From Azonexus sp. (GTDB lineage: Bacteria; Pseudomonadota; Gammaproteobacteria; Burkholderiales; Rhodocyclaceae): DNA of 20,568 nucleotides. The stretch covers positions 1 through 20,568 of the forward strand of contig JAITWU010000251.1 in the NCBI GenBank assembly GCA_031285115.1. The letters are read 5' to 3'. Positions 1-6,514 of this stretch are shown here, one piece after another. The position numbers and the translations under genes were made by a program. The notes beneath the pieces were generated by a model. It saw only the letters and a list, made by a program, of their open reading frames with translations. It did not search any database and was not told where the DNA came from. Within the stretch, counting starts at the first letter, position 1. The number at the start of each line of letters is the position of its first letter.

Positions 1-116
1 AGGCGCTGTATACCGAGGGTACGCAGGCCAGCGAATTCAAGCGCACCGTGTCGCGGCTGACCGAGATGCACTCGCGCGACTATCTGGCCCTGCCGCACCT
101 GCCCGCGACGCCATGA
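1..116 (+). CDS. zapE: ZapE/AFG1-like ATPase, C-terminal end (partial)
   Basis: Only the last 37 codons are present; the frame starts at base 3 and ends at TGA 114-116. The tail reads [20 protein letters not shown] followed by MHSRDYL, which matches the conserved C-terminus of the AFG1/ZapE P-loop ATPases (E. coli ZapE has the same F-x-RT-x-SRL-x-EM-x-S pattern before a short His-containing end). ZapE is a cytoplasmic ATPase that associates with FtsZ and modulates the division ring; the mitochondrial homologue is Afg1/Lace1. The ATPase motifs are outside the window, so the call rests on the tail alone. A small membrane-protein gene follows 16 bp downstream on the same strand. Confidence 0.8.
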   Translation, partial: ALYTEGTQASEFKRTVSRLTEMHSRDYLALPHLPATP

Positions 117-132
117 AAATCGGAGGAAATCA

Positions 133-366
133 ATGAGAAAACCGCGTCACGCCGGACACAAAATATCCCTGATTCTTGCTGGCTTCTGTGCCCTGCTGAT
201 TCTGCCGTCGCTCGGCGCTTTTGTCTGGCTGTGGCAAACGCGCGGACTTGGCGATACGTGGACGCCGAGTCTGCTGGCCGTGGCGGCGTTTTTTGCCTGT
301 TGCGCCGCTGTCCTGTTCACCATGAGCCTGCCACCGCAGCGGTTGCCGCCTGAAACAGAGGCGTGA
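133..366 (+). CDS. Small two-helix membrane protein, 77 aa
   Basis: A clear GGAGG ribosome site at 122-126 sits 6 nt before ATG 133, and the gene lies 16 bp after zapE, so the two are probably co-transcribed. The product is basic at the N-terminus (MRKPRHAGHK), then has two predicted membrane helices at about residues 11-35 and 46-68, joined by a short loop (QTRGLGDTWTPS) and ending in a short polar tail. I do not recognise the family. It may be an inner-membrane protein of unknown role. Its stop codon lies inside a perfect inverted repeat shared with the convergent gene. Confidence 0.7.
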   Translation: MRKPRHAGHKISLILAGFCALLILPSLGAFVWLWQTRGLGDTWTPSLLAVAAFFACCAAVLFTMSLPPQRLPPETEA

Positions 367-381
367 GCGCACGGCGCTCAC
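363..381. terminator. Hairpin between convergent genes
   Basis: GTGAGCGC (363-370) and GCGCTCAC (374-381) form a perfect 8-bp stem with a 3-nt loop. It contains the stop codon of the plus-strand small protein (364-366) and that of the minus-strand membrane ORF (378-380). There is no T-tract on either side, so it is a plausible but weak bidirectional terminator or mRNA 3'-end stabiliser. Confidence 0.45.
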
Positions 382-1034
382 CGGCGGCGAAGTTTTTGTC
401 CCCAGGCGGCAATGGCCCTGTCCAAGCCAAAGAGTAGACAGGTGCAGATGATCCATGCCGGGAACAGGAAGACGGATTCGGTTCGGGCCGGGGTCGAAAT
501 GAGCGCCAGAGCGCAGGCGGCGATGGCTGGCGTCGGTGATTCCTTTTGCGCCCAAAGCATGACCGTGGCGGGCCAGGCGATCAGGGTGGCGCTCAGACGG
601 AGCGGCAGCGTTCTTGACGCCAGCCAGTGCGGGCGATGGTGGTAGATCAACATGCTCGACATGAACCACAAAGCGCCAGCCACTGCGCCACTCAACGGTC
701 TTTGGATGAGATCGAGAAGGCCGAAGCCGATCAGGAGGCATAGGGACAGTACCCATGGCGCCACCATATCGGTACTGGTGGCCGGCCACTGCGCCAGCAG
801 AAATGACAAAATGAGCAAAGCGGCAACGCCACCGGCGATAGCGCCATTGTTCATGCTGATGATGGTGCTGATGGCGAAGGCGACGAGAAGCAGCAGCAGA
901 TTCCACGTTTTCGAGGAATCTGTTTTGCGCTTTTCGGTCTCACCCTTTTGGCTGAGCGAGATAATGAGCCATACAAGAAGGATGAGACCGCCTAGGCCGC
1001 CGATGATGTTTCTCCCCGGAAAAAAGGTTTCTTC
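378..1034 (-). CDS. Membrane C-terminal part of the J-domain protein, in a shifted frame
   Basis: This reading frame continues directly from the end of the J-domain ORF but one nucleotide out of phase. From the codon at 1034-1032 it encodes about 218 residues with roughly seven or eight hydrophobic helices, starting with NIIGGLGGLILLVWLIISL and ending in a basic tail (GQKLRRR). No ATG, GTG or TTG lies in frame between 1034 and an internal ATG within the second helix (ISMNNG). The ORF stays open upstream to 1220, but that part is Trp/Arg-rich and looks like a shadow of the J-protein. Joined by a +1 shift at the TTG-TGA of the upstream ORF, the product would be about 641 aa: J domain plus multi-helix membrane domain. 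Alternatives: an authentic frameshift mutation, an assembly error, or a separate gene using a non-standard start such as ATC after GGGGAG. Stop is TGA at 380-378. Confidence 0.6.
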   Translation of the reverse strand, partial: EETFFPGRNIIGGLGGLILLVWLIISLSQKGETEKRKTDSSKTWNLLLLLVAFAISTIISMNNGAIAGGVAALLILSFLLAQWPATSTDMVAPWVLSLCLLIGFGLLDLIQRPLSGAVAGALWFMSSMLIYHHRPHWLASRTLPLRLSATLIAWPATVMLWAQKESPTPAIAACALALISTPARTESVFLFPAWIICTCLLFGLDRAIAAWGQKLRRR

Positions 1035-2304
1035 ACAACCAGCCGCTTTCCAATGCCACAGTTCCGGCCAGCGCCAGCGCCAGGCAAGCGGTTGCCGCCA
1101 GCGTCCGAACCGGGATGCCTTGCCACATCCGGCCATCGCCGACGCCAAAGAAACGATGACGCCAGAGCTTTTGCCGAAAATCAATGGATGGGGTGTGGAA
1201 CATAAAAACGACAAGACCACCGATAAAGGTCATCAAAAGAGTCAGCGCCGTGTCGTAATCCCCCCACGAAACGGCGGATAAAACCAGTGGAATCAGCAGG
1301 AATACGAGCCGCAGGAAGCCCGAGCCGTCCAAGGCGGCACTGATGCGATTCTGGAATGTTTGCTCGATGTCCATGGCCTTACGCTGGACGGGTTCCAGTT
1401 CCCGCCACAAGCGCCGGACGCGGCTGCTGGCGGATATGGGGTAAAGCATCAGTCGCCAGCCTTGCAAATACCGCATATCCTGAACGAAAGCGAAAATATC
1501 CCGGTAGCGGTTGAGGAAAGCCTCGTCCGGCTCAAATGACACGTCATTCTCGAAGAACAAATGTAAATCGCGTGCCCGCTGCCAGCCCAGTGTCTGGCTC
1601 ACCCGAAAGTCATTCAGCCAGCTAAAACGCCGCCGCAAGGCATGGCGGACAATAAACGGCGGGCTGCCTTCCGCCGTCAATACGGCATCGGCGAAGCAGC
1701 GACTGGCTTCGTCGTGCAGGGAAAGGGGCAGGTTATCCAGTTCGTGTTCGAGAATTTTCCATTCGGCGAGGGTAGCGTCTCTATCGCGGGCGTCCAGTTT
1801 TTGCTTGAAGGCTTGGGCCAATTCGGCGGGCGCGCGCCATGTCGGTGGTTGCTCAGGTTTTTGCCAGGAGGCGTGCAGTTCTTCGGGTTGCTCGGTGTCG
1901 ATTGTCCCGGCATTCTCGTCTGGTTCGCTGCTATGGGTCTCCAGCCATATTGTCTCGGCGGGCGCATCTTCCTCTTCAGCGGCGGGGGCGATTTCGACGG
2001 CGATTTTAAGAGCGAAGGCCAATTCGGCGGGGCGCCATGTCGGCAGTTGTTCAGGTTTTTGCCAGGAGGCGGGTGGTTCTTCGGGTTGCTCGGCGTCAAT
2101 TGCTGCGGGGGCGTCGTTTTCCGCCGACTCTTCCACCATCCGTTTCGCCTGCATCTTGGCCGCCTCGTAGGCTTCGCGCAGGGCTTGGTAGGCGGCGGCA
2201 TCGTCGTCGGGTTTTGTGTGTTTCAAACGGGCGGCGTAGGCGCTCTTGATTGCCTTGAGGTCGCTGGTCGGGGCGATGCCAAGGCGCTGCCAGATGGCGC
2301 TCAC
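1033..2304 (-). CDS. J-domain co-chaperone (DjlB/DjlC-like), partner of HscC
   Basis: The N-terminus (residues 1-55) is a J domain: IWQRLGIAPTSDLKAIKSAY, then KHTKPDDDAAAYQALREAYE. The usual HPD tripeptide is spaced out as H-T-K-P-D, as in many membrane-anchored J-proteins of this type. It is followed by an acidic, Pro/Trp-rich linker (about 60-165) containing a duplicated segment, then a soluble helical region and two hydrophobic stretches near the end (about 335-365 and 395-418). Start ATG 2304 overlaps the hscC stop (ATGA, 2301-2304), implying translational coupling. In E. coli HscC works with the membrane J-proteins DjlB/DjlC, so this is the likely co-chaperone that stimulates HscC ATPase activity at the membrane. 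The ORF stops at 1033 just as a transmembrane region begins; the rest lies in another frame (378-1034). Assignment to DjlC specifically is inference. Confidence 0.8.
   Translation of the reverse strand: MSAIWQRLGIAPTSDLKAIKSAYAARLKHTKPDDDAAAYQALREAYEAAKMQAKRMVEESAENDAPAAIDAEQPEEPPASWQKPEQLPTWRPAELAFALKIAVEIAPAAEEEDAPAETIWLETHSSEPDENAGTIDTEQPEELHASWQKPEQPPTWRAPAELAQAFKQKLDARDRDATLAEWKILEHELDNLPLSLHDEASRCFADAVLTAEGSPPFIVRHALRRRFSWLNDFRVSQTLGWQRARDLHLFFENDVSFEPDEAFLNRYRDIFAFVQDMRYLQGWRLMLYPISASSRVRRLWRELEPVQRKAMDIEQTFQNRISAALDGSGFLRLVFLLIPLVLSAVSWGDYDTALTLLMTFIGGLVVFMFHTPSIDFRQKLWRHRFFGVGDGRMWQGIPVRTLAATACLALALAGTVALESGWL
1818..1904 (-). repeat. Linker direct repeat, copy 2 (C-terminal)
   Basis: This segment encodes EQPEELHASWQKPEQPPTWR plus A-PAELA in the J-protein linker. 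It matches 2019-2102 closely at both nucleotide and protein level, differing by one extra codon (Ala) and a few substitutions. It lies about 200 bp from the other copy, so the linker seems to have grown by an internal duplication. Confidence 0.75.
2019..2102 (-). repeat. Linker direct repeat, copy 1 (N-terminal)
   Basis: This segment encodes EQPEEPPASWQKPEQLPTWR followed by PAELA, nearly identical to the copy at 1818-1904. The high nucleotide identity, including shared third positions, points to a fairly recent duplication within the gene. Confidence 0.75.
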
Positions 2305-3998
2305 AGGACGAATCCGCGGTCGATGCTGTCGAGGTAGGTTTTGAATTCGCTGCGCGCCTGGCGAATCAGGTGTTCGTCCTGGGCATCGAGCGCCATTTCA
2401 AAGCGGGTCAGTTCGTGGCCGATGTTGGCGCGCAGGTTGCCGAGGTGGTCTTCGTAGAGGCGCTTGGCGCGGGCGAGGAGATAAATGTTTTCCTGCTTGT
2501 CGCGCGGGTGAATCTTGAGGCTTTGCATTTTTTCCAGCGCCTGCGCTACGGCGGCTTCGTCCATCACCTGAGAATCGCGGCGAATCAGGCGCTGCACGGT
2601 TTTGCCGGTGAGCGGCACATGCGCTTCGACTTCAAGGAGGCCGTTGGCGTCATAGGTAAAGCGCACCTTGACCGGGACTTCGCCCTTTGGCCGGGGCGGG
2701 ACGGCGACATCGAGGGCGCCGAGCGGGAGATTTTCGCTGGCGGTGGGCGACTCGCCCTGGCGGATGTCAAGTTCGATCAGCGATTGATTGTCTTCAAGGG
2801 TGGAGAAACTCTGCACTTTGGAAACCGGCACCGGCGTATTGCGCTCGATGATCGGTGCGAAACGGTCGCCATGACGCTGGCCGCCGATTTCTTCGCTGAC
2901 GGCAAGGCCGAGCGAGTAGGGCATGACGTCGGTGAGCACCACTTCAGCGAGCGCCGCATCGCGCGCCTTGAGGGCGGCCTGAATCGCCGCGCCATGCGCT
3001 ACCGCTTCGTCGGGATTGATGGTGCGCAGCGGCAGACGCCCGAACAGGCGGGTGACCAACTGCCGCACCATCGGCAGGCGCGTGGCGCCGCCGATGAGCA
3101 CGACTTCGTCGAGTTCTTCCGGACGCAGCCGGGCATCCATGAGCGCCCGTTCGATGGGGCGGCGCAGACGCTGGAGCAGCGGGGCGGCGCACGCTTCGAA
3201 ATCGGCGCGGGAAATGTTGCCGCTGATGTCCTTGCCGTCCAGGCGCAGCGCGAGTTCGACGCTGTCTTTTTCGCTCAGGTCGCGTTTGGCTTGTTCGGCG
3301 CTGCGCCACAACAGTTTGTTGGTCAGCGCCGCCTGCCGCTCGGCTTCGCCGACGCCGGTCTGGCGCAGAAACTGGTCGAGCAGCGCGACCACGAAATCTT
3401 CGCCGCCGAGCCGCGTGTCGCCCGCGCTGGCGCGAACTTCGACCACGCCCTCGAAATATTCGAGAACCGAGACATCAAAGGTGCCGCCGCCGAGGTCGAA
3501 AATGAGAAAAGTCGCGTGATCGCGGCGCTCCTGCAAACCGTAGGCCAGACCCGCCGCCGTCGGCTCGTTGAGGAGGCGCTCGACCTTCAGCCCGGCGAGA
3601 TGCCCCGCCGTTTGCGTCGCCTTGCGCTGAACGTCGTTGAAATAGGCCGGAACGGTAATGACCGCCTCGCTGACCGGCTCGCCCAGCCAGGCTTCGGCGT
3701 CGGCCTTGAGGGCGCCGAGGATGAGGGCGCTCAATTCCTCGGCGCGCAAACGCCGGTTGCCAAGCGTGACTTCGTGATCGCTGCCCATCCAGCGTTTGAA
3801 ATTGCTCGCCGTGCGCTGCGGATGCGTCGCCAGCCGCTCGCGCGCCGCCAGCCCGGTCAGCCAGGCGCCGTCATCGGCGAGACTGACGACCGAGGGCGTC
3901 AGAACATGGCCGAGGGCATTCGGGATGAGGCAAGGCCCGCCATCCCGAAAAACGCCGACGAGACTGTTGGTGGTGCCGAGGTCAATGCCGATGATCAT
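2301..3998 (-). CDS. hscC: Hsp70-family chaperone HscC
   Basis: 565 aa, shorter than DnaK (about 640) and close to E. coli HscC (about 556). Hsp70 signatures are intact: phosphate-1 loop GIDLGTTNS (4-12), VPAYFND (116-122), NEPTAAGLAYG (144-154), phosphate-2 IFDLGGGTFDVS (166-177) and adenosine loop IGGATRLP (302-309). The substrate-binding domain has NTPVPVSK, and the helical lid is short, without a C-terminal EEVD. HscC is a specialised Hsp70 that uses dedicated J-proteins rather than DnaJ; here a J-domain gene overlaps its stop codon. It starts 16 bp after metY, so the three genes may share a transcript. No strong ribosome site is visible before ATG 3998; the start is chosen because MIIGIDLGTT matches the family N-terminus. 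Confidence 0.93.
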   Translation of the reverse strand: MIIGIDLGTTNSLVGVFRDGGPCLIPNALGHVLTPSVVSLADDGAWLTGLAARERLATHPQRTASNFKRWMGSDHEVTLGNRRLRAEELSALILGALKADAEAWLGEPVSEAVITVPAYFNDVQRKATQTAGHLAGLKVERLLNEPTAAGLAYGLQERRDHATFLIFDLGGGTFDVSVLEYFEGVVEVRASAGDTRLGGEDFVVALLDQFLRQTGVGEAERQAALTNKLLWRSAEQAKRDLSEKDSVELALRLDGKDISGNISRADFEACAAPLLQRLRRPIERALMDARLRPEELDEVVLIGGATRLPMVRQLVTRLFGRLPLRTINPDEAVAHGAAIQAALKARDAALAEVVLTDVMPYSLGLAVSEEIGGQRHGDRFAPIIERNTPVPVSKVQSFSTLEDNQSLIELDIRQGESPTASENLPLGALDVAVPPRPKGEVPVKVRFTYDANGLLEVEAHVPLTGKTVQRLIRRDSQVMDEAAVAQALEKMQSLKIHPRDKQENIYLLARAKRLYEDHLGNLRANIGHELTRFEMALDAQDEHLIRQARSEFKTYLDSIDRGFVL

Positions 3999-4014
3999 CG
4001 CGGCATGGCTGCTT

Positions 4015-5286
4015 TCAGACCGCCTTGAGCGCCTGATCGAGGTCGGCGATCAGATCGTCGATATGCTCGATGCCGACCGAGAGGCGGATCATGTCTTCGG
4101 AAACGCCGGCGCGGGCGAGTTCTTCCGGCGCCAGTTGGCGGTGGGTGGTGGACGCCGGGTGGCAGGCGAGCGTCTTGCAGTCGCCGATATTGACCAAGCG
4201 GGTGACCAGCTTGAGCGCATCCTGGAAGCGGCCACCGCCTTCGCGTCCGCCTTTGACGCCGAAGTTGAGGATGCCGGAAGCGCGCCCGCCCATGTATTTT
4301 TGCACCAGCGCGTGATCCTTGTGTTCGGGCAGCCCGGCGTAATTGACCCAGCCGACGTTGGCGTGATCGCGCAGGAAGCGGGCGATTTTGAGCGCGTTGT
4401 CGCAGATGCGATCCATGCGCAGCGCCAGCGTTTCGACGCCTTGCAGAATCAAAAAGGCGTTGAAGGGGCTGATCGCCGCGCCCATATTGCGCAGCGGCAC
4501 GACGCGGGCGCGGGCGATGTAGGCGGCGGGGCCGAGGGCTTCAGTGTAGATGACGCCGTGGTAGGAAACATCCGGCTCGTTCAAACGCTTGAATCTGGCC
4601 CTGTGCTCGGCCCACGGGAATTTGCCGCTATCGACGATGATGCCGCCGAGCGAGTTGCCGTGACCGCCGAGATATTTGGTCAGGGCATGGACGACGATGT
4701 CAGCCCCATGCTCGAAGGGGCGGCACAGGTAGGGGGAGGGCACGGTGTTGTCGACGATCACCGGCACGCCGTGTTTGTGGGCGATGGCGGCGAGTTGCTC
4801 GAAATCGGTGATATTGCCGAGCGGGTTGCCGACCGATTCGCAAAAGACGGCTTTGGTTTTGCCGTCGATCAGTTTTTCAAAAGTTTGCGGATCGCGGTAA
4901 TCGGCAAAGCGCACGTCGATACCGTACTGCGGCAGGGTGTGGGCAAAGAGATTGTAGGTGCCGCCGTAGAGGGTACTCGACGTGACGATGTTGTCGCCCG
5001 CCTCGGCAATGGTCTGAATCGCGGCGGTAATGGCGGCCATGCCGGAAGCCATCGCCAGCCCGGCAATGCCGCCTTCGAGCGCGGCGATGCGCTTTTCCAG
5101 CACATCCTGGGTCGGAGTCATGATCCGCGTGTAGATGTTGCCGGGCACTTTGAGGTCGAACAGGTCGGCCCCGTGCTGGGTGCTGTCGAAAGCGTAGGAG
5201 GTGGTCTGGTAGATCGGCACAGCGACCGCGCGGGTGGTCGGGTCGGGGCTGTAGCCGCCGTGTACGGCAAGGGTTTCGAGTTTCAT
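4015..5286 (-). CDS. metY: O-acetylhomoserine sulfhydrylase (MetY-type)
   Basis: 423 aa, the usual length of O-acetylhomoserine (thiol)-lyases of the Cys/Met metabolism PLP-dependent (fold type I) family. It has the N-terminus ETLAVHGGYSPDPTTRAVAV, YTRIMTPTQDVLE, the glycine loop ASGMAAI (80-86), PLP-contacting D179 in VIVDNT, and the Schiff-base lysine K204 in ALTKYLGGHG. The C-terminus RLSVGIEHIDDLIADLDQAL is typical. The enzyme makes homocysteine (or methionine from methanethiol) from O-acetylhomoserine in the cytosol. ATG 5286 follows a GGGAG ribosome site by 7 nt. It is upstream of hscC by 16 bp. Cystathionine gamma-synthase is a less likely alternative because of length and the long insert around 230-270. 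Confidence 0.92.
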   Translation of the reverse strand: MKLETLAVHGGYSPDPTTRAVAVPIYQTTSYAFDSTQHGADLFDLKVPGNIYTRIMTPTQDVLEKRIAALEGGIAGLAMASGMAAITAAIQTIAEAGDNIVTSSTLYGGTYNLFAHTLPQYGIDVRFADYRDPQTFEKLIDGKTKAVFCESVGNPLGNITDFEQLAAIAHKHGVPVIVDNTVPSPYLCRPFEHGADIVVHALTKYLGGHGNSLGGIIVDSGKFPWAEHRARFKRLNEPDVSYHGVIYTEALGPAAYIARARVVPLRNMGAAISPFNAFLILQGVETLALRMDRICDNALKIARFLRDHANVGWVNYAGLPEHKDHALVQKYMGGRASGILNFGVKGGREGGGRFQDALKLVTRLVNIGDCKTLACHPASTTHRQLAPEELARAGVSEDMIRLSVGIEHIDDLIADLDQALKAV

Positions 5287-5315
5287 GCAGGTCTCCCGGT
5301 CGGAATAAAAGCGAG

Positions 5316-5321
5316 AGTGTA
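5316..5321 (-). promoter_or_regulatory. Candidate extended -10 for metY
   Basis: On the minus strand TGC-TACACT forms an extended -10 element about 30 bp before the metY ATG. No good -35 is seen at the expected distance. This is pattern matching only. Confidence 0.3.
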
Positions 5322-5339
5322 GCAGGGCGCGAGCGGCTG

Positions 5340-5360
5340 CCAGCAGCCATTTTCTGCTGG
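5340..5360 (-). terminator. Hairpin after the unknown 266-aa gene
   Basis: CCAGCAG and CTGCTGG form a perfect 7-bp stem with a 7-nt loop, 24 bp downstream of the stop of the minus-strand gene at 5384 and upstream of the metY start. There is no T-run after it, so termination would be weak; it could also be chance. Confidence 0.3.
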
Positions 5361-5383
5361 TCGCGCAAGGCAGAAACCGCGCC

Positions 5384-6184
5384 TCAGATCAGGATGTAGC
5401 GGTGATTGTGCTTTTCGTTTCGTAACGCGGCGGCGGCTTCAGCGGCCGGAAAGCTGACCAGACAAGTCAACCATTGCCGCCGGTCGCTGCAATGCAGGAG
5501 CGGCAAGGCCGAGGCGTCGTCAGCCGTCGCGGCTGGCGGGTCGATGCGCAAATAGCTTTCCGGCGCGGCGAGCCAGCTTTGCAAGCCCTTGACGATATTC
5601 TCCGGCATCAACTCGCGCCCCGTTTCCGTCGCTTCTGCGGGCGGCTCGCTGACGCCAACGCCTTGATCTTGTTCCGAGGCCATGCGCTGCATACGGTCAT
5701 GGCGGCGCAGCTTGTGGAGATGTTCGGCAAAATTGCCGAGCAGGCGGTCGAGCGCCGCCAGACAGATTTGCTCACGACAGGCTTCGATGCTGGTGGTCAG
5801 GCTGTGCAGGGTATGGTCGGTGAGGCTGGATGCGCCGTTGGCCGTCGTTTTCCGGCGCATCCCGAGGAGGGCGTGAATTTCGCCATCGGCGGGCAATTGG
5901 GGCATGTGTTTCTTGGCCGCCAGACTGCATCCGAGGGCCTGGCTGATTTCTTCGGCATTGGCGAACAGCGGGCCGGGCGTCACCGCCAGCGGCCCGGGCA
6001 GGGCGGCGACCTGACGCTCGAAATAAGCCAGCGTCGTCCTGGCTGCGGGCAGCAGACTCCCGAAAAAAGCCGGGGTCGTATGGATCTGGTTGCCGACGGT
6101 GACTTCGATGCGCGTCAGCAGCGAATCCTGTTTGACGGGCATTGTCGGGGAAGAACGGATGAGGCGAGCCAGTTTGCCAAGCAT
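5384..6184 (-). CDS. Hypothetical protein, 266 aa
   Basis: I do not recognise this protein. ATG 6184 is preceded by an AGGAG ribosome site, which supports the start. The protein is soluble, without signal peptide or membrane helices. Residues about 20-160 look mostly helical, with a conserved-looking block KKHMPQLPADGEIHALLGMR; a helix with Cys/His residues (CREQICLAALDRLLGNFAEH) follows, then a low-complexity acidic linker (about 175-195) and a C-terminal segment around WLTCLVSFPAAEAAAALRNE. It stands alone between mnmC and metY behind a long 5' leader, so context gives no function. It could be a lineage-restricted betaproteobacterial family. Confidence 0.65.
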   Translation of the reverse strand: MLGKLARLIRSSPTMPVKQDSLLTRIEVTVGNQIHTTPAFFGSLLPAARTTLAYFERQVAALPGPLAVTPGPLFANAEEISQALGCSLAAKKHMPQLPADGEIHALLGMRRKTTANGASSLTDHTLHSLTTSIEACREQICLAALDRLLGNFAEHLHKLRRHDRMQRMASEQDQGVGVSEPPAEATETGRELMPENIVKGLQSWLAAPESYLRIDPPAATADDASALPLLHCSDRRQWLTCLVSFPAAEAAAALRNEKHNHRYILI

Positions 6185-6260
6185 GGTGTCGGTCTCCTGA
6201 AGAAAGGGATGATGTCCGGGTTGTACCGCTATCTTGTGCCGTTAATCTTGCGCTGCTGTC

Positions 6261-6356
6261 TCTTGTTACCTCAAAAACCCCCGGTGTGCAAATGGAAATG
6301 GCCGGTTTCCGGGCTGCGGCTCAGGTTTAAGGCAGGGGTTTTTTATTGTAACAAGA
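6261..6356. repeat. Imperfect inverted repeat, 21-22 bp arms
   Basis: The left arm (6261-6281) reads TCTTGTTAC-CTC-AAAAACCCC and the right arm (6335-6356) GGGGTTTTT-TATT-GTAACAAGA. Two perfect 9-bp blocks are separated by a 3-4 nt mismatch, and weaker similarity continues outward to about 6254 and 6363. The 53-nt interior is G/C-rich. Together with 6185-6514 this is the only non-coding stretch above 300 bp. It could be a small palindromic element, a structured 5' leader, or a terminator acting on the plus strand (stem followed by T6). A TACAAT box on the minus strand (6350-6345) lies inside the right arm and might be the -10 of the 266-aa gene. Confidence 0.5.
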
Positions 6357-6423
6357 TACTGCAATCGCCAATCATCGTTTTGTGATATGCCATTCCACTA
6401 TTCCGGCCCTTGAGTATGTTTAG

Positions 6424-6454
6424 AAAAGCCCCTCGCCCCCTTGGGGGAGAGGGG
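6424..6454 (-). terminator. G/C-rich terminator-like hairpin after mnmC
   Basis: CCCCTCGCCCCC (6429-6440) faces GGGGGAGAGGGG (6443-6454): 11 of 12 positions pair. Read on the minus strand, the stem is followed by CTTTTCT, as in an intrinsic terminator, about 60 bp after the mnmC stop. Similar C-rich/G-rich strings recur at 6456-6467 and 6488-6500. This class of sequence is a common dispersed intergenic repeat in proteobacteria. Confidence 0.6.
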
Positions 6455-6514
6455 TTGGGGAGAGGGGGTTGCAACCGGAAAAACGCTCGCCCCCTCGCCC
6501 TTTTCCAATACCCG

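Noticed and set aside
2370..4028. Long plus-strand open frame (about 550 codons) antisense to hscC
   Set aside because: Its protein is Arg/Gly/Phe-rich without domains, has no ribosome site, and lies opposite an intact hscC; it is a G+C-driven shadow. The same applies to 3796-5322, 10211-11467, 11689-13467 and 18925-20166.
5287..5383. SAM/SAH riboswitch before metY
   Set aside because: The leader is too short from the candidate promoter (about 25 nt), and I could not recognise any conserved riboswitch core.
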